Source: Paraburkholderia aromaticivorans
GTDB taxonomy: Bacteria > Pseudomonadota > Gammaproteobacteria > Burkholderiales > Burkholderiaceae
Direction: 5' to 3'
Length of the DNA stretch: 64,000 bases
Assembly: GCF_012689525.1 (NCBI RefSeq)
Contig: NZ_CP051514.1
Location: forward strand, 124,001-188,000
Positions 11,084 through 19,594 of the stretch are shown piece by piece. The notes below the pieces were generated by a model. That model made no database searches. It was not told the origin of the DNA and saw only the letters and a program-made list of their open reading frames with translations. Position numbers and translations under genes: made by a program. Numbering within the stretch: the stretch's first letter is position 1; each line of letters opens with the position of its first letter.

Positions 11084-12412
11084 TCAAGGTGTGCCGCCCA
11101 GGCTGGCCCGTGATGGGAGCGGCGGGGCGACAGTCGGAAACGCCTTGCGGACTTTCGCGACATCGCTCGCGGAAACGGTACCGCCATTATTTCCCCAACT
11201 GCTGCGCACAAAGGTCGCGACATCCGCGACTTGCTGATCGGTCATGCGCCAGCCGAACGGCGGCATGGTGAACGCCGACGGCGCCCGGTGCGTACCCGGC
11301 ACGGTGTCGCCCGTCAGAATGACGTGGATCAGCTGTGTCGCGTCCGCATTCTGTATGGCCGCGTTGCCCGCCAGTGCCGGAAAGACGGCCGTGTACCCGT
11401 GACCGTCACTACGGTGACAGGACGCGCAACTGTCGATATAGATTCCTGAGCCCGGTCGCGTTGCGTCGCCCGCCCGCAAGGCGGCAGCGGTTGACCCGTC
11501 ATAGCGGAACGGGCCTGCGCTCGGGTCGGCCGGCGGCAGGCTCTTCAGGTAATGCGCAATCGCAGAGAGGTCTTCTGTGCTCATGTACTGGGTGCTGTGA
11601 AGCACGACATCGGACATGCCGCCGAACACCGATGCATGCGGATTGCGACCAGTGGCGAGAAACGACACGATATCGGCCTGGCTCCATTGTCCGAGACCCG
11701 AGTGGCTTTCTCCTCGCAGGCTGGTAGCGATCCATCCATCGATCGGCGCACCGCCCGCCAGAAAGGCCGGCCCGTCCTGCGCGCTCAACGCCTTCTCCTG
11801 CATGGTGAGACTGCGAGGCGTATGACACGCGCCGCAGTGCCCCAGTCCTTCCACGAGATACGCGCCTCGCGCCAGCACCGGCTCGCCCGACGCTGCAACA
11901 AACGGACGTGGGTCCGGTGCGAAAAGCTTGCGCCAGAAGGTGAGCGGCCAGCGCATCGAAAGCGGCCAGGGAATGTCGCTCGCCTTATCGGCTTGCTGCA
12001 CCGGTGCCACGCCACGCATGAAGTAGGCGTAAAGCGCGTGCACGTCGTCAGACGTTAGCCTCGAATACGACGGGAAGGGCATGGCGGGATAGAGGCTATG
12101 CCCGTGCCGTGACACGCCGTAGCGCAGTGACTGGTCGAAAGCCTCGAGCGTGTCCCGGCCGATGCCCGTCCCGGCGTCGGGCGTGATATTGGTCGAATAG
12201 ATCGTACCGATCGGTGTGGCCATGGGCCGGCCGCCGGCAAACGGTTTGCCGCCCTCGGCAGTATGACAGGCGATGCAGTCACCGGCACGAGCGAGATACT
12301 CGCCCTGTTTGACCAAAGCCGGATCAGCGTTTCCATTTGCCTGCGCGAGCGCATTTCCGGCCCAGAGAAAAAGCCCGCTGGTACAAACCGCAAGATTTGC
12401 GAACCTGCCCAT
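11084..12412 (-). CDS. triheme membrane-associated cytochrome c subunit (gluconate dehydrogenase type)
   Basis: This 442-residue protein has a Sec signal (ending GNALA) and three CxxCH haem sites: CIACH (about residue 47), CGACH (about 195) and CASCH (about 330). It is the typical triheme subunit of FAD-dependent alcohol, gluconate and sugar dehydrogenases, passing electrons from the flavoprotein to ubiquinone at the periplasmic face. It follows the GMC flavoprotein gene by 9 bp and precedes the lactonase. There is no obvious C-terminal membrane helix, unlike its paralogue at 22856. Confidence 0.92.
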   Translation of the reverse strand: MGRFANLAVCTSGLFLWAGNALAQANGNADPALVKQGEYLARAGDCIACHTAEGGKPFAGGRPMATPIGTIYSTNITPDAGTGIGRDTLEAFDQSLRYGVSRHGHSLYPAMPFPSYSRLTSDDVHALYAYFMRGVAPVQQADKASDIPWPLSMRWPLTFWRKLFAPDPRPFVAASGEPVLARGAYLVEGLGHCGACHTPRSLTMQEKALSAQDGPAFLAGGAPIDGWIATSLRGESHSGLGQWSQADIVSFLATGRNPHASVFGGMSDVVLHSTQYMSTEDLSAIAHYLKSLPPADPSAGPFRYDGSTAAALRAGDATRPGSGIYIDSCASCHRSDGHGYTAVFPALAGNAAIQNADATQLIHVILTGDTVPGTHRAPSAFTMPPFGWRMTDQQVADVATFVRSSWGNNGGTVSASDVAKVRKAFPTVAPPLPSRASLGGTP

Positions 12413-12421
12413 GTGCGTCCC

Positions 12422-14200
12422 CTATGCCGAGACAAGTGGTCCGGGGTTTTTCAGATACTGCTCCCGGATCGCCTTCGCCGACCAGTATGCAAGTGCTGCG
12501 ACGAGGCCAGTCGGGTTATAGCCGATGCCTTGCGGAAAGGCCGACGAGCCCATCACGAAGACGTTGTGAACATCCCATGTTTGCAGGTAGCGGTTCAGCA
12601 CACTTCGCGTGGGATCGGTACCGAGAATCGCGCCTCCAGCCAGATGGGTCGTCTGATAGTGCCGGGTATCGAAATGCTGGCCAAACTCGCGCGTGGCGAC
12701 ATTGATAGCCTTCGGCCCCATCGCCTGCGCAATTTTCTTCAACTGTCCGGTGACATACTGTGCCATCCGGATGTCGTTGTCTTTCCAGTCGAAGGTCATG
12801 CGTAGCAGCGGTTGGCCGTATACGTTGCGATAGGTTGGGTCGAGATCGAGATAGACGTCGCGAAAGGCCATGTTGGTGCCGTGCGCATTCATCGAGATCG
12901 AATGAATGTAGGAATTTCTGGCTGCCGTCTTCCACGCGCTGCCCCATGCTGGCGTGCCGTGGGGTACGGAGATGCCACTGATCGGCTTGGACCCCGCCTG
13001 GTTGACCCAGAGCGGTGCGCCGCCGATAAAGCCGAGCGGGCCGTGATCGAAGTGGTCGGAGTTGAAATCGTCGACCGTGACGCCGCCGCCGCCTGTACCG
13101 ATAAACGGATTACTAAAGGTATCCTGATCAAAAAATGCGGTGACGTTCGATTCGTTCTGGTAGCAGAAATTTCTTCCAACGACGCCTTCGGCGGTGACCG
13201 GATCATAGGGCTTTCCGATACCTGATACCAGCAGCAGATGCACGTTGTGGAACTGGAACGCTGCGACGATCACCAGGTCGGCGGGCTGCTCGACGTCGCG
13301 CCCCTGGGCGTCCAGATAGGTCACGCCGGTTGCGCGGTGACGGGTGTCATCCAGATTGACGCGCAACACATTGCACTTCGGACGCAGTTCGAACAGGGGC
13401 GTCTGGCGCAGCGCGGGCAGGATGTTCAGATTGGGGGACGCCTTTGAGTACATGTAGCAGGCGTAACCGCTGCAATAGCCACAGAAATTGCACGGTCCCA
13501 TCTGGACACCATACTGATTCGTATAGGGTCCCGACGCATTCGCGGCGGGCAGCCGGTATGGGTGAAGCCCGAGCGACAGTGCGGCCTGTCTGAAACGGTC
13601 GGCAGAGTAGACGTTTTCGAGTGGAGGCAATGGAAAGTGGTCGCTGCGCGATGGGGCGAAGACGTTACCGTCGCCGACGATCTGGCCTTTCACCTTATAT
13701 GCCTGGCCCGATGTGCCGAAGACCTTCTCGGCGAAATCGAAATGCGGCTCCAGTTCATCGTATGTAATGCCATAGTCCTGAACGGTCATTTCCGGCGGAA
13801 TGAAGCTGGCACCGTAGCGCTCGGTGTAATGACTGCGCAGGCGCAGTTCGGGCTCGGTGATGCGAAAGTGCACGCCCGACCAGTGCAATCCTGCGCCGCC
13901 AACGCCTTCGCCGGGCAGAAAGGCGGCGAGTTGCCGGTACGGAAGGGCGGTGTCCGTCAAGCCGTGCCGGACCGTGACCGTGCTCTTCGAGAGGTCCTGG
14001 TAAAGTTTCTTGCGAATGCTATAGGTCAACTCGTCGATTGTGTTCGGATAGGCGCCGTCCGGGTAAGTGTCGCGATATTCGCCGCGCTCCAGTGCGACTA
14101 CTTTCAGACCCGCCTCCGTCAGTTCCTTGGCGAGGATCGCGCCGGTCCAGCCGAAGCCGACAATGACCGCGTCGACGTGCGGCTTCTTTACGCTTGTCAT
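12422..14200 (-). CDS. GMC flavoprotein, gluconate 2-dehydrogenase-type large subunit
   Basis: This 592-residue GMC oxidoreductase has the FAD-binding GFGWTG near residues 15-20. A cysteine-rich insertion (GPCNFCGYCSGYACY, about residues 232-247) is found in membrane-bound gluconate and 2-ketogluconate dehydrogenase flavoproteins. The C-terminal part has THLAGGAILG, where the catalytic His region lies, and GSSAFPQGIGYNPTG. The ATG overlaps the stop of the upstream subunit 3 gene (ATGA at 14197-14200), so translation is coupled. It is presumably carried out of the cell by the Tat signal of subunit 3. It would oxidise a sugar acid, but the precise substrate is not readable. Confidence 0.9.
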   Translation of the reverse strand: MTSVKKPHVDAVIVGFGWTGAILAKELTEAGLKVVALERGEYRDTYPDGAYPNTIDELTYSIRKKLYQDLSKSTVTVRHGLTDTALPYRQLAAFLPGEGVGGAGLHWSGVHFRITEPELRLRSHYTERYGASFIPPEMTVQDYGITYDELEPHFDFAEKVFGTSGQAYKVKGQIVGDGNVFAPSRSDHFPLPPLENVYSADRFRQAALSLGLHPYRLPAANASGPYTNQYGVQMGPCNFCGYCSGYACYMYSKASPNLNILPALRQTPLFELRPKCNVLRVNLDDTRHRATGVTYLDAQGRDVEQPADLVIVAAFQFHNVHLLLVSGIGKPYDPVTAEGVVGRNFCYQNESNVTAFFDQDTFSNPFIGTGGGGVTVDDFNSDHFDHGPLGFIGGAPLWVNQAGSKPISGISVPHGTPAWGSAWKTAARNSYIHSISMNAHGTNMAFRDVYLDLDPTYRNVYGQPLLRMTFDWKDNDIRMAQYVTGQLKKIAQAMGPKAINVATREFGQHFDTRHYQTTHLAGGAILGTDPTRSVLNRYLQTWDVHNVFVMGSSAFPQGIGYNPTGLVAALAYWSAKAIREQYLKNPGPLVSA

Positions 14201-14940
14201 CAGGCTTTCTCCCCTGAAATCGACACGGGTCCATATGGATAACGCTTGCCACCCTGATTGACGAAATCCATGAAGTCGGCTCGCGCGCCAGGAAAGCCAA
14301 TCATCGTCCAGCCGACCAGATGCCGGTTGCCGCCGTGGATCGGGTCGCAGAAAAAGCCCTCACGCGTGTTTTGCAGGAGCTGCGCGAAGAAGAGTGCGGC
14401 CGGCACCTCGTCAAATTCGATCCTGGACTTCTGCAGTCCGGACAGGACCTCATCGCGCTGCTCAGTTGGCAGATCGGCAAAGCGCTTACCGCGCTCGTGC
14501 AGACAGTACTCATCGACTGCCCGAATGCCAAGGCGATAGAGGTCGCGCGGCACGAGCTTCGACTGATAACCCAGTTCGGGAACACCCTCGGCAAACGGCG
14601 CCTGCATGTACCACAGCGCGCCGTGCGCATAGGGCGTATCCATCTGTCGGTCGATAAACTCCGGGACACCAGCCTGCACGGCGCCGGGGCCGTTTGTGTC
14701 GGCGGGAATCAGCCGGTCGCACGCCGCTTCGAGGAAGCGCCATTCGCCGGCGTCGAAGTAACGCGGTTTGTATGGCGCTTCGGAGCCTGGCGATTGCGCC
14801 TGGTCGACCGCGCTGCCACTCGCCGCGCCGGTTTGTGTCGTCGCTCGCTGTTCACACGCGGCGAGCGTGCCCAGCGGGATCAGCGTGACGGTCTTGCGCA
14901 GGAAGTTGCGCCGGCCATTGGGTTTGTCGTTCGCATCCAT
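14200..14940 (-). CDS. gluconate 2-dehydrogenase subunit 3 (Tat-signal small subunit)
   Basis: The start at ATG 14940 gives 246 residues with a GGAG upstream. The longer frame to 15054 lacks a signal. The N-terminus has a twin-arginine motif GRRNFLRK and a hydrophobic stretch ending in LAAC, possibly lipidated. The body matches the gluconate 2-dehydrogenase subunit 3 family: EWRFLEAACDRLIPADTNGPGA, GIRAVDEYCLHERGKRF and the C-terminal WTMIGFPGARADFMDFV. It chaperones and exports the cofactor-loaded flavoprotein and stays in the complex. It is the first gene of the cluster subunit 3, GMC, cytochrome c, lactonase, porin. Confidence 0.9.
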   Translation of the reverse strand: MDANDKPNGRRNFLRKTVTLIPLGTLAACEQRATTQTGAASGSAVDQAQSPGSEAPYKPRYFDAGEWRFLEAACDRLIPADTNGPGAVQAGVPEFIDRQMDTPYAHGALWYMQAPFAEGVPELGYQSKLVPRDLYRLGIRAVDEYCLHERGKRFADLPTEQRDEVLSGLQKSRIEFDEVPAALFFAQLLQNTREGFFCDPIHGGNRHLVGWTMIGFPGARADFMDFVNQGGKRYPYGPVSISGEKA

Positions 14941-15050
14941 TGCAGCTCCATTCGTATTTGTAGCGCAACGCGCCTGTCTGGATAGTGTAAGGAGCCACCC
15001 CAGCAAAACCGTCGGGCGGCCATCAGCCAGTGCATGAAACGACAGGTGCG

Positions 15051-15515
15051 TCATGTGTCATCGTCATGCACGGCGAAGGCCGGACGCGTAGTGCCGTTGA
15101 GCAGCCTTCCATCGGGAGACAATGCGGCCGGAAGGATCATTTCGTCGGCATTGCCTGGACGGGGACGCGAAGATGGCATGAACACGAGGGAGCCCGTAAC
15201 GATCGTGCGCCCGCTGAGAGCGCACGTCCCATGGTGCGGGGCCTGGCGCAGGCGCCACGTCTGCTCTGCGTAACAGCACCGCTGCGGATCGCGCCATGAG
15301 ACGATGATGATGTCCCGGGCCACCCGGTCAAGAACAGCGACCAGATGGTTTCTGCGACGAGTTGCCTCTCCGGACTGACGGTCTGTGTTGCGCGACCGGG
15401 CGACCGCGCGTACGCACCTGCGTACCTGAGGAGGTGGTTGAGCAGCGGGCGTTTGGAATCGCAGCAGGTCTAGAATGCCCGACCAGATTTTTCGCTGCTG
15501 TCGTCTCGTGGCCAT
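15051..15515 (-). CDS. DUF3331-family protein
   Basis: The start ATG 15515 follows a GGAGA; the protein is 154 residues. The core (LVAVLDRVARDIIIVSWRDP ... YAEQTWRL ... GTCALSGRTIVTGSLVF ... PANADEMIL-like end) matches my memory of the Burkholderia DUF3331 family, soluble proteins of unknown function with a Cys in a CALSG motif. It lies 110 bp upstream of the dehydrogenase cluster on the same strand, so it may share transcription or regulate it. There is no signal peptide or membrane segment. The function is unknown. Confidence 0.65.
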   Translation of the reverse strand: MATRRQQRKIWSGILDLLRFQTPAAQPPPQVRRCVRAVARSRNTDRQSGEATRRRNHLVAVLDRVARDIIIVSWRDPQRCCYAEQTWRLRQAPHHGTCALSGRTIVTGSLVFMPSSRPRPGNADEMILPAALSPDGRLLNGTTRPAFAVHDDDT

Positions 15516-15955
15516 GACGTGATGTTCTCCGCACTCTGGCGTCAGCCTTTTCACCGCAGTGTCGGGGTGGGACGACCAGATGAAGATCTTCCTCAAATGC
15601 AGGCGGTCACATTCTGGCGGTGACTTCCTCAACGGCACTGCTCCCTGAGCAGAACCAGGCATCGGGCATTCATTCGGTGCCGTTGGCGCCGTGAATCATG
15701 CGCACGACTTCTGTGGACAATTTGTAGTCCGCCTGTCCGCATCTGTCAACCGTTGTTATCACGCCTGGTCGCGCTATAGCCCGCATCTCCACTATTGCTG
15801 TGTGCCTTACAGCCTGACAGGAATAGTGGATGGGAACGCTGCCATGGAGAAAAGCGTATTGGAGGTGCTGCACTGTCTGAAAGACTATCGCATCCAGCCT
15901 TTCCCTGATGACACTGCGCTGCATGCGCAAAAAAAAATTGCGCAACGGTCCTGAT

Positions 15956-15981
15956 GAAAAGAAGCCCGCGTGCAAGCGGGC
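15956..15981 (-). terminator. orphan intrinsic terminator on the minus strand
   Basis: Read on the minus strand, GCCCGC, a 6-nt loop and GCGGGC (15981-15964) are followed by TTCTTTTC (15963-15956). This is a normal intrinsic terminator shape, yet no protein gene ends here on that strand. It may close an unannotated small RNA transcribed from the AT-rich region to its right. Confidence 0.5.
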
Positions 15982-16100
15982 CATGGAATGCCCTCGAGGG
16001 CGAGGAGGACGTGCAATCTGATTATGCTGGATCTCGCGAAAAAGTGGCGGATAAATATTGGCATACCGCTATGCCACATTTTATGTAAGGAATCCGAATG

Positions 16101-16129
16101 GATCAGTTTGCGATAAATGTTGCCTGATC
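16101..16129. promoter_or_regulatory. inverted repeat GATCAG-N17-CTGATC upstream of cioA
   Basis: GATCAG at 16101-16106 and CTGATC at 16124-16129 form a short inverted repeat about 200 bp before the oxidase operon. It could be a regulator site. It does not fit the FNR/ANR consensus TTGAT-N4-ATCAA, so oxygen control is not supported by it. Confidence 0.25.
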
Positions 16130-16333
16130 AATTCTTCCGGTCGCAGACTCAAAAAATTCCTGTGCAATCCCAAAAGCGTCGCCTATGATGACTTCCACAC
16201 AAATGGTCCTCACCAACCAGATGGCAATTACGCCCGACTGGCCCGCAGGGGCTGCGCTGTTACGTGAGTCCCTGACCTGAGAAACGTTGCCGGATGTGAG
16301 GCACAAAGTTTTAAGGTTAAAAGGAGGCCAGAC

Positions 16334-17770
16334 ATGTACAACTCGACAGCCATCCATCTTGCCCGACTCCAGTTTGCCTTTACAGTCGGCTTTCACATCA
16401 TCTTTCCGGCGATCACAATTGGCCTCGCGAGTTTTCTGACCGTAGTGGAAGGGTTGTGGTTAAGAACGGGACAGGAATCCTATCGGGATCTCTACCACTT
16501 CTGGTCGAAGATCTTCGCAGTGAACTTTGGAATGGGTGTCGTTTCGGGCGTTGTCATGGCCTACCAGTTCGGGACTAACTGGAGCCGGTTCTCATACTTT
16601 GCAGGCGGTATCACGGGGCCACTTCTTACTTACGAAGTGTTAACGGCATTCTTTCTGGAAGCCGGCTTTCTGGGTGTCATGCTTTTTGGTTGGAACCGGG
16701 TTGGGCGCGGACTGCATTTCTTTGCAACTGCAATGGTCGCGCTCGGCACGCTCGTCTCGACGTTCTGGATTCTTGCGTCCAACAGCTGGATGCAGACACC
16801 CCAGGGCTATCAGGTCATCGACGGGCGGGCAGTGCCGGTCGACTGGCTGGCGGTTATTTTCAATCCGTCGTTTCCCTTCCGGCTTGCGCATATGGCGATC
16901 GCGGCGTTTCTCGCCACGGCATTCTTCGTCGGTTCGTCCGCGGCCTGGCACCTGTTGCGAGGCCGCGATAACCCGGCGATCCGGACCATGCTGTCGATGG
17001 CAATGTGGATGGCCTTGATTGTTGCTCCGATCCAGGCTGTTGTCGGTGACGCGCATGGCCTGAACACGCTCGAGCATCAGCCCGCAAAAATTGCTGCGAT
17101 GGAAGGGCACTGGGAGAATGTCCCCGGCCAGCCGACGCCGCTGATCCTGGTCGGCTGGCCGGACATGAAGGCCGAGGAGACCCGGTTCGCAATCGAAATT
17201 CCCTACCTGGGCAGCATTATTCTGACCCATAGCCTGGACAAGCAGGTGCCGGCATTGAAAGACTTCCCGCGCGGTGATCGTCCGGATTCAACGGTGATCT
17301 TCTGGACATTCCGTCTGATGGTCGGCATGGGTGTCCTGATGATTCTGACCGGCATATGGAGCTTCATATTGCGCCTGCGTGGGCGTATGTACACCTCCCG
17401 GATCTTTCTGCGGGTCGTGCAGTGGGTGGGCCCGGCCGGGCTGATCGCGCTGCTGGCCGGCTGGGTGACGACCGAGATGGGGCGTCAGCCCTGGGTCGTG
17501 TACGGCGTGATGCGCACGGCGGATGCGTCGTCGCCGCTAAGTACGGCCCAGGTCGGGCTGAGTCTCGCGCTGTTCGTGCTTGTCTATTTCTCGCTGTTCG
17601 GGCTGGGCATCATGTACATGATGCGTCTGGTGCGCAAGGGACCGGTTACCGACGAGGGCAGGCAGCAGACTCACGGCGGACCCGGGGAAGCGCGCACGCC
17701 TGCGCGTCCCCTTTCTGCGTCTGGCGAAGATGCCGACGACAACAACGGCACTCGCTCGGGGAGGGCTTGA
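16334..17770 (+). CDS. cioA: cyanide-insensitive bd-type quinol oxidase subunit I
   Basis: This 478-residue integral membrane protein has AAAGGAGG upstream. It carries the conserved haem ligands: His21 in VGFHIIFPA (haem b595 position), a His in FRLAHM (b558) and the Met of TTEMGRQPW, plus the GRQPW signature. The Q-loop after GDAHGLNTLEHQPAKIAAMEGHW is short, which marks the CIO subclass over the E. coli CydA long-loop type. With subunit II it oxidises ubiquinol and reduces O2 at the inner membrane without pumping protons. The tail after residue 440 is hydrophilic. It heads the operon cioA-cioB-DUF2474 and lies between two quinone-reducing dehydrogenase clusters. Confidence 0.95.
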   Translation: MYNSTAIHLARLQFAFTVGFHIIFPAITIGLASFLTVVEGLWLRTGQESYRDLYHFWSKIFAVNFGMGVVSGVVMAYQFGTNWSRFSYFAGGITGPLLTYEVLTAFFLEAGFLGVMLFGWNRVGRGLHFFATAMVALGTLVSTFWILASNSWMQTPQGYQVIDGRAVPVDWLAVIFNPSFPFRLAHMAIAAFLATAFFVGSSAAWHLLRGRDNPAIRTMLSMAMWMALIVAPIQAVVGDAHGLNTLEHQPAKIAAMEGHWENVPGQPTPLILVGWPDMKAEETRFAIEIPYLGSIILTHSLDKQVPALKDFPRGDRPDSTVIFWTFRLMVGMGVLMILTGIWSFILRLRGRMYTSRIFLRVVQWVGPAGLIALLAGWVTTEMGRQPWVVYGVMRTADASSPLSTAQVGLSLALFVLVYFSLFGLGIMYMMRLVRKGPVTDEGRQQTHGGPGEARTPARPLSASGEDADDNNGTRSGRA

Positions 17771-17772
17771 AA

Positions 17773-18780
17773 ATGGGCATCGATACTTCCCTTATCTGGG
17801 CAGTCATCATCGTCTTTGGCGTGATGATGTACGTGGTCATGGATGGTTTCGATCTTGGTATCGGGTTGCTGTTCTTCTTTGTCCGGGACAAGGAAGAGCG
17901 CGACGTGATGATGAACACAGTCGCGCCGGTGTGGGATGGTAATGAGACCTGGCTGGTGCTCGGCGGTGCCGGACTCTTCGGCGCATTCCCTCTGGCCTAT
18001 TCAGTCGTGCTCAGCGCGCTCTATCTGCCGATCATTTTCATGCTAATGGGCCTGATCTTCCGCGGCGTGGCATTCGAATTCCGCTTCAAGGCGACGGAGC
18101 ACAGGCGACACATCTGGGACAAGTCCTTCATCGGCGGTTCGCTGGTGGCGACGTTCTTTCAAGGCGTCGTGCTGGGTGCGTTCATCAACGGATTACCGGT
18201 AGTTGACCATAGCTATGCTGGCGGCTCACTGGACTGGTTCAGCCCATTCCCCCTCTTTTGCGGTCTGGCGCTGGTCGTGGCGTATGCGCAACTCGGATGT
18301 ACCTGGCTGATCATGAAGACAGAAGGGCGACTGCAGGAACACATGCACGGTCTTGCGTTCTATCTGGCCTGTGCGCTGCTCGTGGTCATCATTCTTGTCA
18401 GCGTGTGGACACCGCTTTCCCATCCTGAGATCGCGCGCCGCTGGTTCAGCATGCCCAATCTGGTGTTCTTCCTCCCGGTGCCGGTTCTGGTGCTGCTTGG
18501 ATTCTTCGCCGTGCTGCGAGCGCTCGCCCGACGGGCGACCGCCACGCCATTCCTGTTGACTTTGCTGGTCGTTTTTCTGGGCTATAGCGGGCTGGGCATC
18601 AGCCTCTGGCCCAATATCATTCCGCCGTCGGTGTCTATCTGGGACGCGGCTTCACCGCCGCAGAGCCAGGGATTTTCGCTGGTTGGCGCCCTGTTCATTC
18701 TGCCGTTTATCCTGGGATACTCGGCCTGGAGCTATTACGTCTTCAGGGGCAAGGTGAAAGTCGGCGAAGGTTATCACTGA
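17773..18780 (+). CDS. cioB: cyanide-insensitive bd-type quinol oxidase subunit II
   Basis: ATG 17773 lies 2 bp after the cioA stop; the longer frame from 17356 is antisense-like readthrough of cioA. The protein is 335 residues with about eight transmembrane helices. Signatures are YVVMDGFDLGIGLLFFF, VWDGNETWLVLGGAGLFGAFP and a C-terminal SAWSYYVFRGKV. It is the structural partner of CioA in the inner membrane. Tight spacing to cioA and to the DUF2474 gene (9 bp) shows one transcript. Confidence 0.95.
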   Translation: MGIDTSLIWAVIIVFGVMMYVVMDGFDLGIGLLFFFVRDKEERDVMMNTVAPVWDGNETWLVLGGAGLFGAFPLAYSVVLSALYLPIIFMLMGLIFRGVAFEFRFKATEHRRHIWDKSFIGGSLVATFFQGVVLGAFINGLPVVDHSYAGGSLDWFSPFPLFCGLALVVAYAQLGCTWLIMKTEGRLQEHMHGLAFYLACALLVVIILVSVWTPLSHPEIARRWFSMPNLVFFLPVPVLVLLGFFAVLRALARRATATPFLLTLLVVFLGYSGLGISLWPNIIPPSVSIWDAASPPQSQGFSLVGALFILPFILGYSAWSYYVFRGKVKVGEGYH

Positions 18781-18789
18781 GAGGCGGGC

Positions 18790-18954
18790 ATGTCGCGAAC
18801 GATGTCCGGAAAGAGTGAGACGCAACAGGCGCAACCGCTATTGAAGCGTCTAGCGTGGCTGGGCGGCATCTGGCTGGCGAGCGTCCTGTCGCTCGGCGTG
18901 GTGGTCGAAATCATTCGTCTGGGCATGGCCGCAGCAGGATTGAAGACGCACTGA
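18790..18954 (+). CDS. DUF2474 small oxidase-associated membrane protein
   Basis: This is a 54-residue protein, ATG 18790 to TGA 18952-18954, directly behind cioB. A basic, polar N-terminus is followed by one transmembrane helix (LAWLGGIWLASVLSLGVVVEIIRL), the exact pattern of the DUF2474 family that accompanies CIO-type bd oxidases. By analogy with CydX it probably stabilises the oxidase. It is small enough to be missed by length filters. GAGGCGGGC precedes the start. Confidence 0.85.
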   Translation: MSRTMSGKSETQQAQPLLKRLAWLGGIWLASVLSLGVVVEIIRLGMAAAGLKTH

Positions 18955-19120
18955 GTATTGCCCAACAGGAATTCGGACAATGGGAGCTGATCTGCATCGA
19001 GTTGAGCGCGCTGCGCGGGTTGAACAGGGAAGACGAACGGCGACGGCGAGAAGCTTACCGATCGCTGGGTACAAATGCGTGATACGTAACTGTTGATGTG
19101 TATAAAAAGGGAGAACTGCA

Positions 19121-19501
19121 ATGAAACGACTGAATGTACCCAGGGTGTTGGGCGGCGTAGTTGTGGTGATGGCGATGTCGGCCCCGGTTCATGCGCAGAC
19201 GTCAGAGCCTGTAGCTGGCATGTCCGGCGAGGCGGCATCGATGCCGATGGCTTCGTCATCGCATGCGATGCCGTCGAAAGCCTCTGACCGTCAGTTGGCA
19301 AAAAAAGTGCGTCATGCGCTTGCACATACCAAAGGCCTGGACATGTCCCATATTGTCGTGCTGGTCAGACATGGCCGGGTTGCCCTGACGGGCACCGTCC
19401 CGTCGTCAGATCAGATCAGCAGGGCAGCTGAGGTTGTCGGGGGCGTGTCCGGTGTGACAGGGGTGAGGAACGACCTTACGGTGAAAATGAAAGGGAATTA
19501 G
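19121..19501 (+). CDS. secreted BON-domain protein
   Basis: This 126-residue precursor follows a good GGGAGAA site. A signal peptide (residues 1-25, cleavage after VHA) is followed by a Met/Ser-rich linker. One BON domain spans about 55-126 (SDRQLAKKVRHALAHTKGLDMSHIVVLVRHGRVALTGTVPSSDQISRAAEV...VRNDLTVK). BON domains bind membranes or lipids in the periplasm and many are stress-induced. It lies after the quinol oxidase operon, but a separate promoter is possible given the 166-bp gap. Confidence 0.85.
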   Translation: MKRLNVPRVLGGVVVVMAMSAPVHAQTSEPVAGMSGEAASMPMASSSHAMPSKASDRQLAKKVRHALAHTKGLDMSHIVVLVRHGRVALTGTVPSSDQISRAAEVVGGVSGVTGVRNDLTVKMKGN

Positions 19502-19594
19502 CATCTGCTTCAGGTCGCATCGGAGTTAGTCGGCGTCGCCGGCATGTTTCCGGCGCGCATGTTAGATGACCTCGCTTATCGGTTCGGGGTGCTC

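Larger units (their letters stand above)
15516..16333. other. intergenic region before cioA
   Basis: About 820 bp between divergent units. A short frame 15844-15954 (36 codons) has no ribosome site and I do not accept it. The region holds a minus-strand terminator-like hairpin at 15956-15981 and an inverted repeat at 16101-16129, both listed separately. The strong AAAGGAGG site of cioA is at about 16319-16326. Confidence 0.5.

Noticed and set aside
15844..15954. 36-codon frame before cioA
   Set aside because: No ribosome binding site and no conserved pattern.
16090..16135. FNR/ANR box before cioA
   Set aside because: TTGCCTGATCAA is 12 bp and does not fit TTGAT-N4-ATCAA spacing.
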